Source: JACQXX01 sp964639175 (GTDB lineage: Bacteria; Acidobacteriota; Blastocatellia; Chloracidobacteriales; Chloracidobacteriaceae). From it: a stretch of DNA of 24,153 bases. The notes under the pieces were generated by a model that ran no database searches, was not told the origin of the DNA, and worked only from the letters and a program-made list of their open reading frames with translations. This document shows, one piece after another, positions 1 to 10,400 of the stretch (the first letter of the stretch is position 1; each line of letters starts with the position of its first letter). Location: NCBI GenBank assembly GCA_964639175.1, contig CAZXCE010000048.1, positions 1 to 24,153 of the forward strand, in the 5' to 3' direction. A program made the translations under genes and the position numbers.

Positions 1-34
1 GACTACTGACTACTGACTACTGACTACTGACTAC
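1..34. repeat. Tandem heptanucleotide array (GACTACT, about 4.9 copies)
   Basis: Bases 1-34 are a perfect tandem array of the 7-mer GACTACT, truncated by the window edge, so the true copy number is unknown. It lies about 65 bases upstream of the first permease gene. Rotated, the unit is CTGACTA, which shares the CTGA core with other intergenic heptamer arrays in this window (4246-4284, 21701-21740, 24086-24105). No protein or RNA gene is visible in 35-98. Confidence 0.9.
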
Positions 35-98
35 CTTCATTCTCAATTCGTCATTCATATCAGGCCATCAAATCAGATCAGCACAAAGGAATTTTGCT

Positions 99-2522
99 AT
101 GCAGGCAATCTTTCAGGATCTTCGGCACTGCGTTCGGTTGGTGCGCCGCAGTCGCCTGTTTGCGGCAACTGTGATTGGTTTTCTTGGCCTTGGCGTCGGT
201 ATCAACATCATCTTTTTCAGTCTGGTCAATTCAGTTTTTCTCAAACCATTGCCTTTTGCTGATGGTGATCGGTTGCTGGTCGTAGCTGAGCGAAGCGAGA
301 AGGAACCGGATGCTCGACTTCGGGTTTCAATTCCTGATTACCTGGATTGGAGTTCAGCCAACCCGGTGTTTGATCGGATGGGGGCCTGGTCTCCGGTCAG
401 TTTTAATATCGCCGAAGGCGGTGAACCCGAATATGTCCCCGGTCAGGTGGTGTCTTCGACCCTGTTTTCAACTCTGGGTGTGAAACCTCTGTATGGACGA
501 ACATTTGAAGCTCGCGAAGATCAGGAAGGTCAGGGGCTGTCGCTGGTCCTGAGTCACGGCTATTGGGTCCGGCGCTTTGGTGCCGACCCTGGAATTGTTG
601 GCCGGGTGGTGGCCCTCAACGGCGTTGGATTTACCGTGGTTGGCGTGTTACCGGCTGAATTTGCTTTCTTTCAGCCAGCGGATGTCTGGGTGCCGATGGG
701 AGTTCACGGAGGAAATCTCCGCATCTGGCGAGCCACACATCTCTATCACGTCATTGGTCACCTCAAGCCTGGCGTCACGCTTCAGCAGGCCAGTTCTGAA
801 ATGGATGCTCTGGCCCGACGCATCTGGAATCAGGACACCTTGTTTACCGGGTTTGGCACCACGTCAATCCCACTGCGGTCCTATCTGTACGGCGACCTTG
901 GGTTGCCCTTGCTGGCAGTTTGGCTGGCAGGCGTTTTGATTCTGCTGATTGTATGTGTCAACGTGGGGTTGATTGTACTGGCACATAGTCTGGGCCGGGA
1001 GCGCGAGTTTTCGATTCGGCAGGCCATTGGCGCCTCCCGGTGGCGATTGGCACAACAGTTTTTGACCGAATCGGTATTTTTCTCATTGCTCGGCGGGTTG
1101 GTTGGGCTTGGGCTGGCACTGTTGAGTTTGGAAACCGTGCACCATGTGCTGGCACCATTTTTCCCTGATTTTCAGAAGCTCACGTTTGATCAAACAGTGT
1201 GGCTCCAAACGGCAGGCTTAATTTTTCTGGTTGGGGTGGGACTTGGGTGCAGTCCAGCCGTGCGACTGGTCAAATCAAATCTGAATCTCCACCTCCGACA
1301 ATCACGCGGTCAGGGACATGGTACCGGACGTCTGATTTCAGGTCGGAATACTTTGATTGTGGTTGAAATCGCTATCTCGCTGGTGCTGCTGGCGGGTGGT
1401 GTTTTAGTGAGCCGCAGTCTGATCAATCTGATTCAAGTTGATCCTGGTATTCAGGCCGAAAACCGCCTGGTATTTCGAATCAATTTACCGCCAGCCAAAT
1501 ATGCTGAAGATTCACTCAAAGTCAGTTTATTGAGCCGGTTTGAAGCTGATTTAAAGAAATTGCCGGGGGTAAAAGCGGTTGGACTTGGCTCAAACTATCC
1601 TTTTTCCCCAACTGCGGTGATGCCGGCGACGTCAATTTTTATCGAAGGCCGCGATAACCGCGATATGAACAATGTGCCGCTGGCTGATACGCGAACCATC
1701 AACGCGGGGTATTTTGCTGCGCTTGGAATCAATCTGGTGGCTGGCCGTGACCTGAATGAGCGTGATACTGACGGCACCCAGCCGGTCGCCATCATCAATG
1801 AGACGATGGCTCGCCGCTTCTGGCCAGGACAAAACCCACTTGGAGCACAGCTTCGAAGCGGTGATAGCCCAAATCCAGACGCGGTTTACACCGTGGTGGG
1901 CGTGGTTGAAGACGTCAAGAATCGTGGTCTGCGGAACGAAACGCTCCAGGAAGTCTATTTTTCTTACCGGCAACGTCCACCGCGCAGCATGGCCTTTGTG
2001 ATTTCAGGGCACATTGATCCACTCACATTTGCCGGCACAATTCGAGGTCAGCTCGCGCAGCTTGACCCAGGTCTGGCGCTTTTTGAAATGGCTTCGCTCG
2101 GCGAACTGGTTCGCCAGTCGCTGCTGGTCCCCAAATTAACCGCCTGGGTTTTAGGATGTATTGCGGGTGTTGCATTTTTCCTTTCCCTGATTGGTATGTT
2201 TGGGGTGATTACCTTTTCCGTCAAACAACGAACCTTTGAATTTGGCCTCCGCCTGGCACTTGGCGCGCACCCCAATCAAATTGTGGGAATGGTTGTCCGT
2301 CAGGGACTGTGGCTCGCCGTGCTCGGATTAGTGACAGGGACTTTCCTGGCATCTTTTGCCTTGCGGATACTCAACCCATTGCTCTTTGGGATTGAGACTT
2401 TTGATGTGCCAACGCTGGTGTGTATTTCATTGGTAATAGGAGGACTTACCACGTTGGCCAGTTATCTTCCAGCCCGGCATGCGGCTGCAATCAATCCAAT
2501 TATTGCTCTTCGATCAGAATAA
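99..2522 (+). CDS. ADOP-type ABC transporter permease (MacB/FtsX superfamily)
   Basis: An 807-residue inner-membrane protein of the 'acidobacterial duplicated orphan permease' type: one N-terminal helix, a periplasmic MacB-like domain, an FtsX core, then a second periplasmic domain and a second FtsX core. Hydrophobic segments lie near residues 21-45, 272-296, 320-343, 366-388, 416-438, 681-706, 729-752 and 764-788. The cytoplasmic loop motifs IRQAIGASRWR and LRLALGAHPNQ, which in this superfamily contact the ATPase, are both present, and the C-terminus has the family ending (NPIIALRSE). The start ATG has AAAGGA 8 bases upstream. No ATP-binding subunit is encoded nearby, as is usual for the family; partner and substrate are unknown. 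The next gene begins 11 bases after the stop, so the two are probably co-transcribed. Confidence 0.93.
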   Translation: MQAIFQDLRHCVRLVRRSRLFAATVIGFLGLGVGINIIFFSLVNSVFLKPLPFADGDRLLVVAERSEKEPDARLRVSIPDYLDWSSANPVFDRMGAWSPVSFNIAEGGEPEYVPGQVVSSTLFSTLGVKPLYGRTFEAREDQEGQGLSLVLSHGYWVRRFGADPGIVGRVVALNGVGFTVVGVLPAEFAFFQPADVWVPMGVHGGNLRIWRATHLYHVIGHLKPGVTLQQASSEMDALARRIWNQDTLFTGFGTTSIPLRSYLYGDLGLPLLAVWLAGVLILLIVCVNVGLIVLAHSLGREREFSIRQAIGASRWRLAQQFLTESVFFSLLGGLVGLGLALLSLETVHHVLAPFFPDFQKLTFDQTVWLQTAGLIFLVGVGLGCSPAVRLVKSNLNLHLRQSRGQGHGTGRLISGRNTLIVVEIAISLVLLAGGVLVSRSLINLIQVDPGIQAENRLVFRINLPPAKYAEDSLKVSLLSRFEADLKKLPGVKAVGLGSNYPFSPTAVMPATSIFIEGRDNRDMNNVPLADTRTINAGYFAALGINLVAGRDLNERDTDGTQPVAIINETMARRFWPGQNPLGAQLRSGDSPNPDAVYTVVGVVEDVKNRGLRNETLQEVYFSYRQRPPRSMAFVISGHIDPLTFAGTIRGQLAQLDPGLALFEMASLGELVRQSLLVPKLTAWVLGCIAGVAFFLSLIGMFGVITFSVKQRTFEFGLRLALGAHPNQIVGMVVRQGLWLAVLGLVTGTFLASFALRILNPLLFGIETFDVPTLVCISLVIGGLTTLASYLPARHAAAINPIIALRSE

Positions 2523-2533
2523 GGAATGAACGT

Positions 2534-4237
2534 ATGAACTATTCAAAGCTTTTGTTTGGGTCGGTATGTACCGGCATTTTAGCTACCCTGCTCAGTTGTA
2601 CCCTCTCCCCGCAACTCCAATCGGCAAGTGCCAAAGCCCAGTCACAGAACGTCAGTCGAGCCACCATCAAGGAGGCGCAGGCCCTTTTTGCCAAACAGGA
2701 ATGGGCCAAAACAGCAGCCATGTGTGAAGAACTGGTCAAGACCAATCCTTACAATGGAGCAATTTGGGACATGCTTGGATTTGCTCATCATCAACTCAAG
2801 CATTTTGATCAGGCCATCCCCGCCTTTCAAAAAGCGGCTGAATGCGGCATCAACCCGGCTTCTGAACTCTATAACATTGCGTGCGGATATGCGTTGAAGG
2901 GCGATAAGGAACAGGCTCTGGTCTGGCTCGAAAAAGCGATGAAAGCTCGGTTTTCCGATTTTGAAACAATTCGCAATGACTCTGAGATTGACAGCCTGCG
3001 CAGTGACCCGCGCTTTAAAAAACTGGTTGGTGAAAAACCGGACGGAACCTTGAGTCGGGATGAACAATGGCGCTATGACTTGCATTATCTGGCGAGTGAG
3101 TTGAAACGGCTGCACTACAGCCTGTACAACAAGTTTGATCAGGCCCGCTTTGAAGCCACCGTGGCTGAGATTGATCGCAAAATCCCGAGCCTGAAAGATC
3201 ATCAAATTATTGTTGAGCTGGTATGTCTGGCTGCTGCAATTGGTGATGGACACACTTTGTTTATGCCACCCACGAGCGGTGAGGGCGGTTTTCACAAAGT
3301 CCCGGTTCAATTTTCTGAATTTAAGGAAGGGATTTTTGTCACGGCAGCGGCTGAAGAATATAAAGCTGCCCTTGGAATGAAGTTGAGCAAGATTGGGAAG
3401 ACTCCAGTTGAGCAAGCGTATCAGACGATTTCCAAAACGGTTTCCCGCGATAACGACATCTGGTTGCGAATGCAAGTTCCCCGGCGGTTTGGGGTTCCTG
3501 AGTACCTTCATGCCTTTGGGATGATTCCATCACTTGATGAAGTCAGCTATGTTCTGACTGATGCCCAGGGGAAAGAACTGACCATCTCGCCAAAACCACG
3601 ACCATTTCTGGAACAAGTCAACCTGATCTCTGTCCGTCCGAGTGGATCTGATGTGACGCCGCTGTATTTGAAAGACCAGGAAAATTTGTACTGGTACGAA
3701 TACCTGAAAGACTCAAAAACGGTGTTTTTTCAATACAATGGGGTTCAAAACAAACCTGAGGAATCAATTGCAGCTTTTGTGAAAAAAATGTTTGCCTTTA
3801 TCAATGCCAATGAGGTAGAGCGGCTCATCATTGACCTTCGGTGGAATGGCGGCGGCAATAACTTCCTCAACAAGCCGCTGGTTCAGGAAATCATCAAATG
3901 TGAAAAGATCAATCAGCCGGGCAAGCTGTTTGTGATAATGGGGCGCAACACTTTTTCGGCTGCCATTTGCGGTGCCTCGGATTTGCAACAACAAACCCAG
4001 GCGATGTTTGTCGGTGAGCCGTCGGCCTCACCGCCGAACTTCATTGGTGAGTCCACGATGATCACGCTGCCATTTTGCAAATTACGGGCGAGCATTTCAT
4101 CGCTGTACTGGCAAAATGCACCGGCGATGGATTACCGGGTGTGGATTGCTCCGGATCTGGCTGCCGAGCCAACGTACGAGGCTTTTGTCGCCAATCGCGA
4201 CCTCGCGCTCGAAGCCATTTTCAGCTATGGGAAGTAA
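2534..4237 (+). CDS. TPR plus S41-family peptidase-like exported protein
   Basis: A 567-residue protein. I start it at ATG 2534 rather than an upstream in-frame start at 2420, because AAGGA (2521-2525), overlapping the stop of the preceding permease, sits 8 bases before it and an export signal follows. Residues 1-35 look like a signal peptide, with a possible but non-ideal lipobox (LLSC). Residues about 46-165 form TPR-like helices. The rest resembles an S41 (C-terminal processing/tricorn-core type) domain: LIIDLRWNGGG at 431-441 and NTFSAA with the candidate nucleophile Ser475. The lysine that classical CtpA enzymes carry about 25 residues after the serine is not seen; the sequence there is GEPSASPPN, as in the 'GEPTGGSPN' S41 subgroup. 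Activity is therefore plausible but unproven. It may be a periplasmic or outer-membrane-anchored peptidase linked to the permease. Confidence 0.85.
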   Translation: MNYSKLLFGSVCTGILATLLSCTLSPQLQSASAKAQSQNVSRATIKEAQALFAKQEWAKTAAMCEELVKTNPYNGAIWDMLGFAHHQLKHFDQAIPAFQKAAECGINPASELYNIACGYALKGDKEQALVWLEKAMKARFSDFETIRNDSEIDSLRSDPRFKKLVGEKPDGTLSRDEQWRYDLHYLASELKRLHYSLYNKFDQARFEATVAEIDRKIPSLKDHQIIVELVCLAAAIGDGHTLFMPPTSGEGGFHKVPVQFSEFKEGIFVTAAAEEYKAALGMKLSKIGKTPVEQAYQTISKTVSRDNDIWLRMQVPRRFGVPEYLHAFGMIPSLDEVSYVLTDAQGKELTISPKPRPFLEQVNLISVRPSGSDVTPLYLKDQENLYWYEYLKDSKTVFFQYNGVQNKPEESIAAFVKKMFAFINANEVERLIIDLRWNGGGNNFLNKPLVQEIIKCEKINQPGKLFVIMGRNTFSAAICGASDLQQQTQAMFVGEPSASPPNFIGESTMITLPFCKLRASISSLYWQNAPAMDYRVWIAPDLAAEPTYEAFVANRDLALEAIFSYGK

Positions 4238-4245
4238 TGTATTTG

Positions 4246-4361
4246 GGGCTGAGGGCAATCAAAGGGCTGAGGGCTGAGGGCTGAAGAATTGGTTTTCTTT
4301 CATCTCTCATTCTTCATCCCTCATCCCTTTGATTGCTCCAAGCCCTGAGCCCTGTTTTTTT
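4246..4361. terminator. Heptamer-built inverted repeat between convergent genes, with T-run for the plus strand
   Basis: The left arm (about 4256-4289) reads CAATCAAAGGG followed by GGGCTGA-type heptamers (4264-4270, 4271-4277, 4278-4284) and AGAAT. The right arm (about 4309-4336) is its reverse complement with GGGATGA units and one heptamer fewer. An outer pair (4246-4255 with 4343-4352, 9 of 10 matches) extends the stem. Seven Ts (4355-4361) follow, making it a credible rho-independent terminator for the plus-strand operon. The minus-strand side has no T-run, so termination of the kinase transcript is less certain. The last T is already in the kinase stop codon. Confidence 0.75.
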
Positions 4362-7351
4362 CAGCCCGACGCCAGACAAATCGACTGCAACAAGTGGGTT
4401 AAATCCTGAATTGAGAATGGTTTGACCAGCCGGCTGGTAAATCCATAGCGCTGGGGAAACACCATACAGGGATCGTTGATATATCCGCTGCAGGCTACAG
4501 CACGGACAGTTGGATCCAGTTTCTGGAGTTGATGAAGGGTATCAACCCCACCAGTTCCGCCTGGAATCGTCAAATCCAAAATCACCAGATCAAATGGAGT
4601 CTGGTGCTGTTGAGCCGACTGAAATTCGGTTATGACCTCAGTCCCATCAACCACTTTGGTAACATCACACCCCAGACATTCAAGTGAATCCTTCAGTAAA
4701 TCCCCGACCAGCGGATCATCTTCGAGCACCAAAATCCGCAACTGTCCAAATTGGGACGAATTTGATTCAATTTCCCGTGGTAACAACTCAGATGGTTGTA
4801 CCACAATGGCGGGAACCCAAATCGTAAATTGAGTTCCGTGTCCTGGCTGGGAATGAACCGCGATATGGCCATTATGACGACGCACAATCGAATGGACCAC
4901 GGCCAGCCCCAGCCCGCTCCCGTGATGTTTCGTGGTGAAATAAGGGTCAAAAATCTTATGGATGTGTTCGGGCTGGATTCCACCTCCCTCATCTGAAAAT
5001 TGCAACCGCAGATAGGGACCGGCTTTGAGTGGCAACGCCGGGTCTTCGGTGAGCATTTCGTTGGTGGCTGAAATTGTAATTTGCCCACCGCCAGGTAATG
5101 CGTCACGAGCATTCAAAACCAGATTTTGAACCACTTGCCCCATCTGGTTTGGATCCACATTGGCCTCCCACAACCCGGAATCAAATTCAAACAGGCATTT
5201 CACTTTTGAGCCGCGCAAGACAAAAATGGCCGCTTCGGAAAGCAGTGACTTGATATCAGTTGGTGTCCGTTGTGGGGCGCCGCCTTTAGAGAACGTCAAG
5301 AGTTGTTGGGCGAGTGCGCGTGCCCGATCAACTGCGCTTTCAACCACTTGAAGTTTGGCGTCAACTTTTACCGGGTTATTGAGCATATGTCTGGCGAGTG
5401 AAACATTGCCCAGAATTGCCGCCAGCAGGTTATTAAAATCGTGGGCAATGCCGCCAGCCAGCACACCTAAACTTTCCAATCTGGAGAGTTTTTGGCGTTC
5501 TTCTTCTTCCCGCCTGCGCTCTGTGACATCAATATTGATCCCAACGATTCCGCAAATTTTTCCTTCATCCCAAATTGGCAGGATCAATTGCCAAAATACA
5601 TGTTTCTCGCCGTTGATCAGAAAAGCATTTTCCTCATTAATGTGCTCGCCGTTAAAGGCCCGGGTGTGATTGATTTTCCATTGCTCGATGGTTTCCTTTG
5701 GCTGGCTGGCTTCATCGGGAAACTGTCCGACAATTGAGCCCCAATGTTTTCGGGATTGAGCATTTTGGAAAGTGCAGCGATGACTGGTATCCCGAATCCA
5801 GATGTCAAAGGGGATCACTTCCAGGAGTGTCTGCAAATGGGCCCGACTCTGGCGCAGGGCTTCGGCGGCTTCACGTTGCTCGGTCAGGTCAATCACCAGC
5901 CCTTCGAGCAAGATTGGGTTTCCTTCTGGGTCAAACACAATCCGGTAGCGGTCCTGGACCCAGCGAGTATTTCCGTTTTTATGGATCACACGATAGGTCA
6001 AGTCACCTTCGGGTTGAATTTTACAATTCTCGACTCGCTGGCGGACCATCCCTAAATCATCTGGATGAACGCACGTTTCCCATAATTGCGGCGTTTGAAA
6101 GAAATCAACCGCTGGATATCCAGTAATTCCTTCAATGGCAGGATTGAGATAGAGGGTTTGATAATCAGGTAATGAAACTGACCACAGAATTTCCCGCATC
6201 CAGTTTAAAATACCATCCAGGCGACTCTGGCTTTGTTTGAGTGCTTCCAGGGTCGCTCGTTGCTCGGTCACATCTCTGAAGTTCACCACAATGCCCTGAA
6301 CAATCGGATTTGCCAGCAGGTTCCGACTATAGAGTTCGACTGTCCGCCAATCACCATTGGTATGTTGGATTCTGACTTCAATAATACGGCCTTCATTTGG
6401 ATGATCCGTAAAGTGCCGGGTCTGTTCACGGACCCGTTCCACATCATCTGGATGCACATTGGTATAGGGGCTTCGCCCAATGATCTGGTCTGGCCGCCGA
6501 CCAGTAATCTGCTCAATCGGAGGGTTGATATAGGTCACAACTCCGTGTTGGTTGACCACGGCCATGGCTTCAAATGATTTTTCCACCAGGGTTCGAAACC
6601 ATTCCTCACGCTCGCAGAGTCGGTCTGCGACCAGCTTGCACTCAGTGACATCATGAAAGCTAAACACAATGCCCTTGAGCCTGGGGTCAGACAGATAGTT
6701 TTGGGCTGTTCCTTCAATCCAGAGCCAGGTGCCGTTTTTATGTTGAATTCGAACGAGGGCCGTTTTGGTGGTTTCCGGATGGGTTACCAGTTGATCAAAT
6801 TCTGACTGTAAAAGTGGAACATCATCTGGGTGAATATAAGTAAACGCATTGAGTCCTTGAACTTCAGCTAAATTCCGCCCCAGAACATAGACATTATTTT
6901 GACTGGTATATCTGGTTGATCCGTCAGATGAAACCACCGTCACCGCTTCTGGAACTTCATTGACCAGTCGCCGGAGCCGCCGGTCAAAATACACTCGATG
7001 AAGGCTGGTGAGGCACGGCTTGAGTCGTTTGGGTGATTCCAACAAGACATAATCCTGGAGCCGACCTTGTTCAAATGCCTCAAGCGCGGTGTCTTCGTCC
7101 TGAGCCGTGACCACACCAATGATGGGGATCAGATGAAACCGGGTACTGAGCTGGGTTAACAGCGACGACTCAACGTGTTGCGTCACCACAATATCTGGAG
7201 CTGGGGTGAGTTCTCTTCCAAGCGATGGATCGGTGATACTGAATGAGAATCCAAACTGACTCAGGATGTGGGACAGTGGATCGGGGGCAGTTGAAATCAA
7301 GAGAACGTGCGGTAGGAGTAAATCCTCAACGGGAGGTGACGGCTCAATCAT
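4361..7351 (-). CDS. Multi-PAS hybrid sensor histidine kinase with C-terminal receiver
   Basis: A 996-residue soluble hybrid kinase with no membrane segment. Domains in order: a receiver-like N-terminus (about 15-128), four PAS-PAC units (about 131-245, 251-369, 378-497, 503-620), HisKA with GGIAHDFNN and phospho-acceptor His637, HATPase_c (NLVLNARDAL, DEGGGI, GSGLGLAVV), and a C-terminal receiver with acidic pair EDD and phospho-acceptor Asp926 (LVILDLTIPGG). The N-terminal receiver is degenerate: the usual phospho-acceptor segment reads IVVTQHVES, with no aspartate. Expected chemistry is autophosphorylation on His637 and transfer to Asp926 or to an external regulator; no DNA-binding output is fused. 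It lies 143 bases after the Ser/Thr kinase gene on the same strand and may share its transcript. The start ATG has only a weak AGG-type ribosome site. Confidence 0.93.
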   Translation of the reverse strand: MIEPSPPVEDLLLPHVLLISTAPDPLSHILSQFGFSFSITDPSLGRELTPAPDIVVTQHVESSLLTQLSTRFHLIPIIGVVTAQDEDTALEAFEQGRLQDYVLLESPKRLKPCLTSLHRVYFDRRLRRLVNEVPEAVTVVSSDGSTRYTSQNNVYVLGRNLAEVQGLNAFTYIHPDDVPLLQSEFDQLVTHPETTKTALVRIQHKNGTWLWIEGTAQNYLSDPRLKGIVFSFHDVTECKLVADRLCEREEWFRTLVEKSFEAMAVVNQHGVVTYINPPIEQITGRRPDQIIGRSPYTNVHPDDVERVREQTRHFTDHPNEGRIIEVRIQHTNGDWRTVELYSRNLLANPIVQGIVVNFRDVTEQRATLEALKQSQSRLDGILNWMREILWSVSLPDYQTLYLNPAIEGITGYPAVDFFQTPQLWETCVHPDDLGMVRQRVENCKIQPEGDLTYRVIHKNGNTRWVQDRYRIVFDPEGNPILLEGLVIDLTEQREAAEALRQSRAHLQTLLEVIPFDIWIRDTSHRCTFQNAQSRKHWGSIVGQFPDEASQPKETIEQWKINHTRAFNGEHINEENAFLINGEKHVFWQLILPIWDEGKICGIVGINIDVTERRREEEERQKLSRLESLGVLAGGIAHDFNNLLAAILGNVSLARHMLNNPVKVDAKLQVVESAVDRARALAQQLLTFSKGGAPQRTPTDIKSLLSEAAIFVLRGSKVKCLFEFDSGLWEANVDPNQMGQVVQNLVLNARDALPGGGQITISATNEMLTEDPALPLKAGPYLRLQFSDEGGGIQPEHIHKIFDPYFTTKHHGSGLGLAVVHSIVRRHNGHIAVHSQPGHGTQFTIWVPAIVVQPSELLPREIESNSSQFGQLRILVLEDDPLVGDLLKDSLECLGCDVTKVVDGTEVITEFQSAQQHQTPFDLVILDLTIPGGTGGVDTLHQLQKLDPTVRAVACSGYINDPCMVFPQRYGFTSRLVKPFSIQDLTHLLQSICLASG

Positions 7352-7494
7352 AAAGGTACCTGGCAGGAAATCGACTGGCTAAACTTTTCTGTTGATTGAC
7401 GTTCTCAACATATCAGGAACGAATGAGAAGCAACAATCATTTTGCGGCACATCAGAAGGCCAGCGTCTCAATTGTGGCGGAATTTCGAGCGGAT

Positions 7495-10400
7495 TTATTC
7501 AGGATTCGTTCGAGTCGAAGGCAGATTCTGGGTTTCCACCAGATTGGTGCTGGTAAATTCAGCCGTTGGCATGGTTGAAAGCTCCCGGCCTTGAGGGAGT
7601 TGGCGCGCCGATTCTGGAATCTGATCACTTTCTTCGGGGAGTGTGCTCAAAATCTGGGCAATTTGCGCGGCAAATTCCTGGGCTGAAGGCCGATCCGCCG
7701 GTTTTTTGGACAACCCATGCAGAACGAGGGCTTCGACTGTTTCTGGAACGTAGGTCGCAAATTTCCGGACCGGCGGTGGTGGATATTGCAGATGTGCCAC
7801 CACCAGACTGGCAAATGCCTGGGCATGTTCGGCAAACGGCTGCCTGCCGCACAGGAGTTCATACATCATCACAGCCAGACTGTAGATATCAGAGCGGCCA
7901 TCATACGGGTGAGCCGCCAGACGTTCTGGCGCCATATAGGCCGGAGTTCCCACAATCCCTCCGGTTGCAGTGAGTTGCATCCATTCGCCGGTATCATCGC
8001 CAAACATTTTGGCCACACCAAAATCAAGCACTTTGACGATTTCACCGCCTGGTCCCTGGTGTAGAAAAACATTCTCGGGTTTGATGTCGCGGTGGATGAT
8101 GCCCTGAGTGTGGGCTTCGATCAGGGCATAACAGACCTGTTGCGCAATCCGCAAACTGTGTCGAACTGACAAAACTGGCGTTTCCTTCAATACCTCGCTC
8201 AGCGCCTGACCCTGTAACAACTCCATGACCAGAAACGCGATGCCATCGGCTGAAATCCCTGAATCCAGGACCTGAATTGCATTTGGGTGATTGACGCGCG
8301 AGGCGGAAATCCCTTCCCGTCGAAACCGCTCAATCGCATCGGCACTGTCATTACCCGGTGACGGTTTAAACACTTTGATGGCCACCTGACGATTCAACGC
8401 CAGTTGGGTGGCTCGAAACACAATCCCGAACCCGCCCGCCCCGATTTTTTCATCCAGCCGGTATTTTTCATCAAGCACAGTGCCCGGCAAGGCTTCAGCC
8501 AGCGCTGAGAAAATCCGGTCCGCCTGAATCTGGGACTCGACCAGCTTCTGGTTCATTTCGGCCAGTTCCTGGTTTTTGCGATCAAGTGCTTTGTTTTGAA
8601 TCGCCAGTTGGGCGGCGGCTTCGGCTTTCGCCTGGGCGGTTTCACGTTCGGCGCGGGCGGTGAGTTCAGCTTCGCGCAGTTGCGCACGCGTCTGGAGCCG
8701 GTGCTGTTGAAACCGAAACGCACCGACCACCAGCCCGGTCAACAGGCCGGTATATCCCACATAGGCCCACCAGGTCCGCCAGGGCGGCGGCAAGATCACG
8801 ACCCGCAAGGCAGTTCCGGCTTCGTTCCACACGCCGTCATTGTTTGAAGCTTTGACCCGAAAGGTGTATTCGCCGGGGTCAAGATTGGTGTAGCTGGCAA
8901 AACGCCGATGCCCACAATAAATCCAGTTGCGGTCAAACCCTTCAAGCTGGTAGGCATACTGGTTTTTATCCGGCAGGTGAAAATTCAAGGCTGCAAATTC
9001 AAACGACAAATAGTTTTCGTCGTATCGGAGCGGCGCAATGTCCTTGCCGTTAAATCCTTCGACCAGATGGTCATACTGTCGAAACTGGGTGATGACGACC
9101 GGTGGAATGTACGGGTTATCGGTGATATCACGTGGGTGAAACAGGTTACATCCATTGATTCCACCAAATAAAAGCTCGCCTTGCGGTGATTTGGCATAGG
9201 CGCCGGAATTAAACTCGTTACTTTGCAAGCCATCCCGGATGTCATAAGCCCTGATCGCTCGGGTGCGAGGATTATATTTGGCCAGCCCGGTGTTGGTGCT
9301 CAACCAGAGGTTGCCGTCATCATCCTGCACAATGCCATAAATGTTGTCATCGGGCAGGCCATCCTGGGTGGTAACGGGTGAAAACTCGCCAGTTGTCGGT
9401 GAAAACCGGTTTAATCCGCCATTGGTGCCAATCCAGAGAATGCCGTCAGCGTCTTCGACCAGACAAAATACCCGATTGCTGGTGATACTTTTGGGATCTT
9501 TGGGGTTGTGAACATATTGCCGAATGTGTTGCGAAGCCGGGTCATATCGGAATAACCCGGCTGATGTGGCCAGCCACAGGATATTGTGTTGACCAAACAC
9601 AAGTGACCAGATCCGGTTATTGCCAACTTCAGAGGCTTCTTCGGGAAATGGACGAAAAACCTGGGCGGTGCCGGTCTGTGGATCAAAGCGGTTTAAGGTG
9701 TACCCGGAAGATGAAAGCCACAGATTCCCAGTCTGGTCCTGGGCCATCCGCATCACAGTGCTGGAGCTTAAACTCTGAGGATTTTGCGGGTCATTTCGGA
9801 AACAGGTAAACGTGTCGGTATCGCGTTCATAGCGGCAGAGTCCCCTGGGTGACCCCACCCACAGCCGGTTGTCCCGGTCTTCAAAAAAACAGGTTGCGAT
9901 TTTCGCTGGAAATCCGGTCTGACCAGTTTCATCAATCGGATACACCTTGACGGTGCCAGTGGCCGGGTCAATCCGGTTGAGTCCATCAGAAGTACTCACC
10001 CAGATCAATCCGCGATGGTCTTTATGTAAGGCGAAGACCGATTCATTGCTCAGCGTATTTGGCAGGTCAGGATTGTGAGTGAAGTGCTGAAATCGTCGGG
10101 CACGGTAATCAAGCCGATTGAGCCCGCCGCCGCTCAGTCCCACCCAGACATTGCCAGCTCGATCTTGAAAAATGGACCGAACATTGTCATCGCCAATCGT
10201 GGTGGGGTCTTTGCGGTCGTGCCGATACTGGATAAAGCTATCGCTCTGTGGGTCATAGAGGTTGAGCCCCAATCGAGCGCCAATCCACACTCGCCCTTCC
10301 TGATCACAATAGATCGCCCGAATATTGCTGGCCGTCAGGCTCTTTGGGTTGGCGGGGTCGCTGACGTAGGTTTTCAGTTCGCCGGTGCTGACCGTATAGC

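Noticed and set aside
2642..3511. 289-residue open frame on the minus strand
   Set aside because: Lies wholly antisense to the TPR/S41-like gene, shows no recognisable domain or ribosome site, and the sense protein has clear family motifs.
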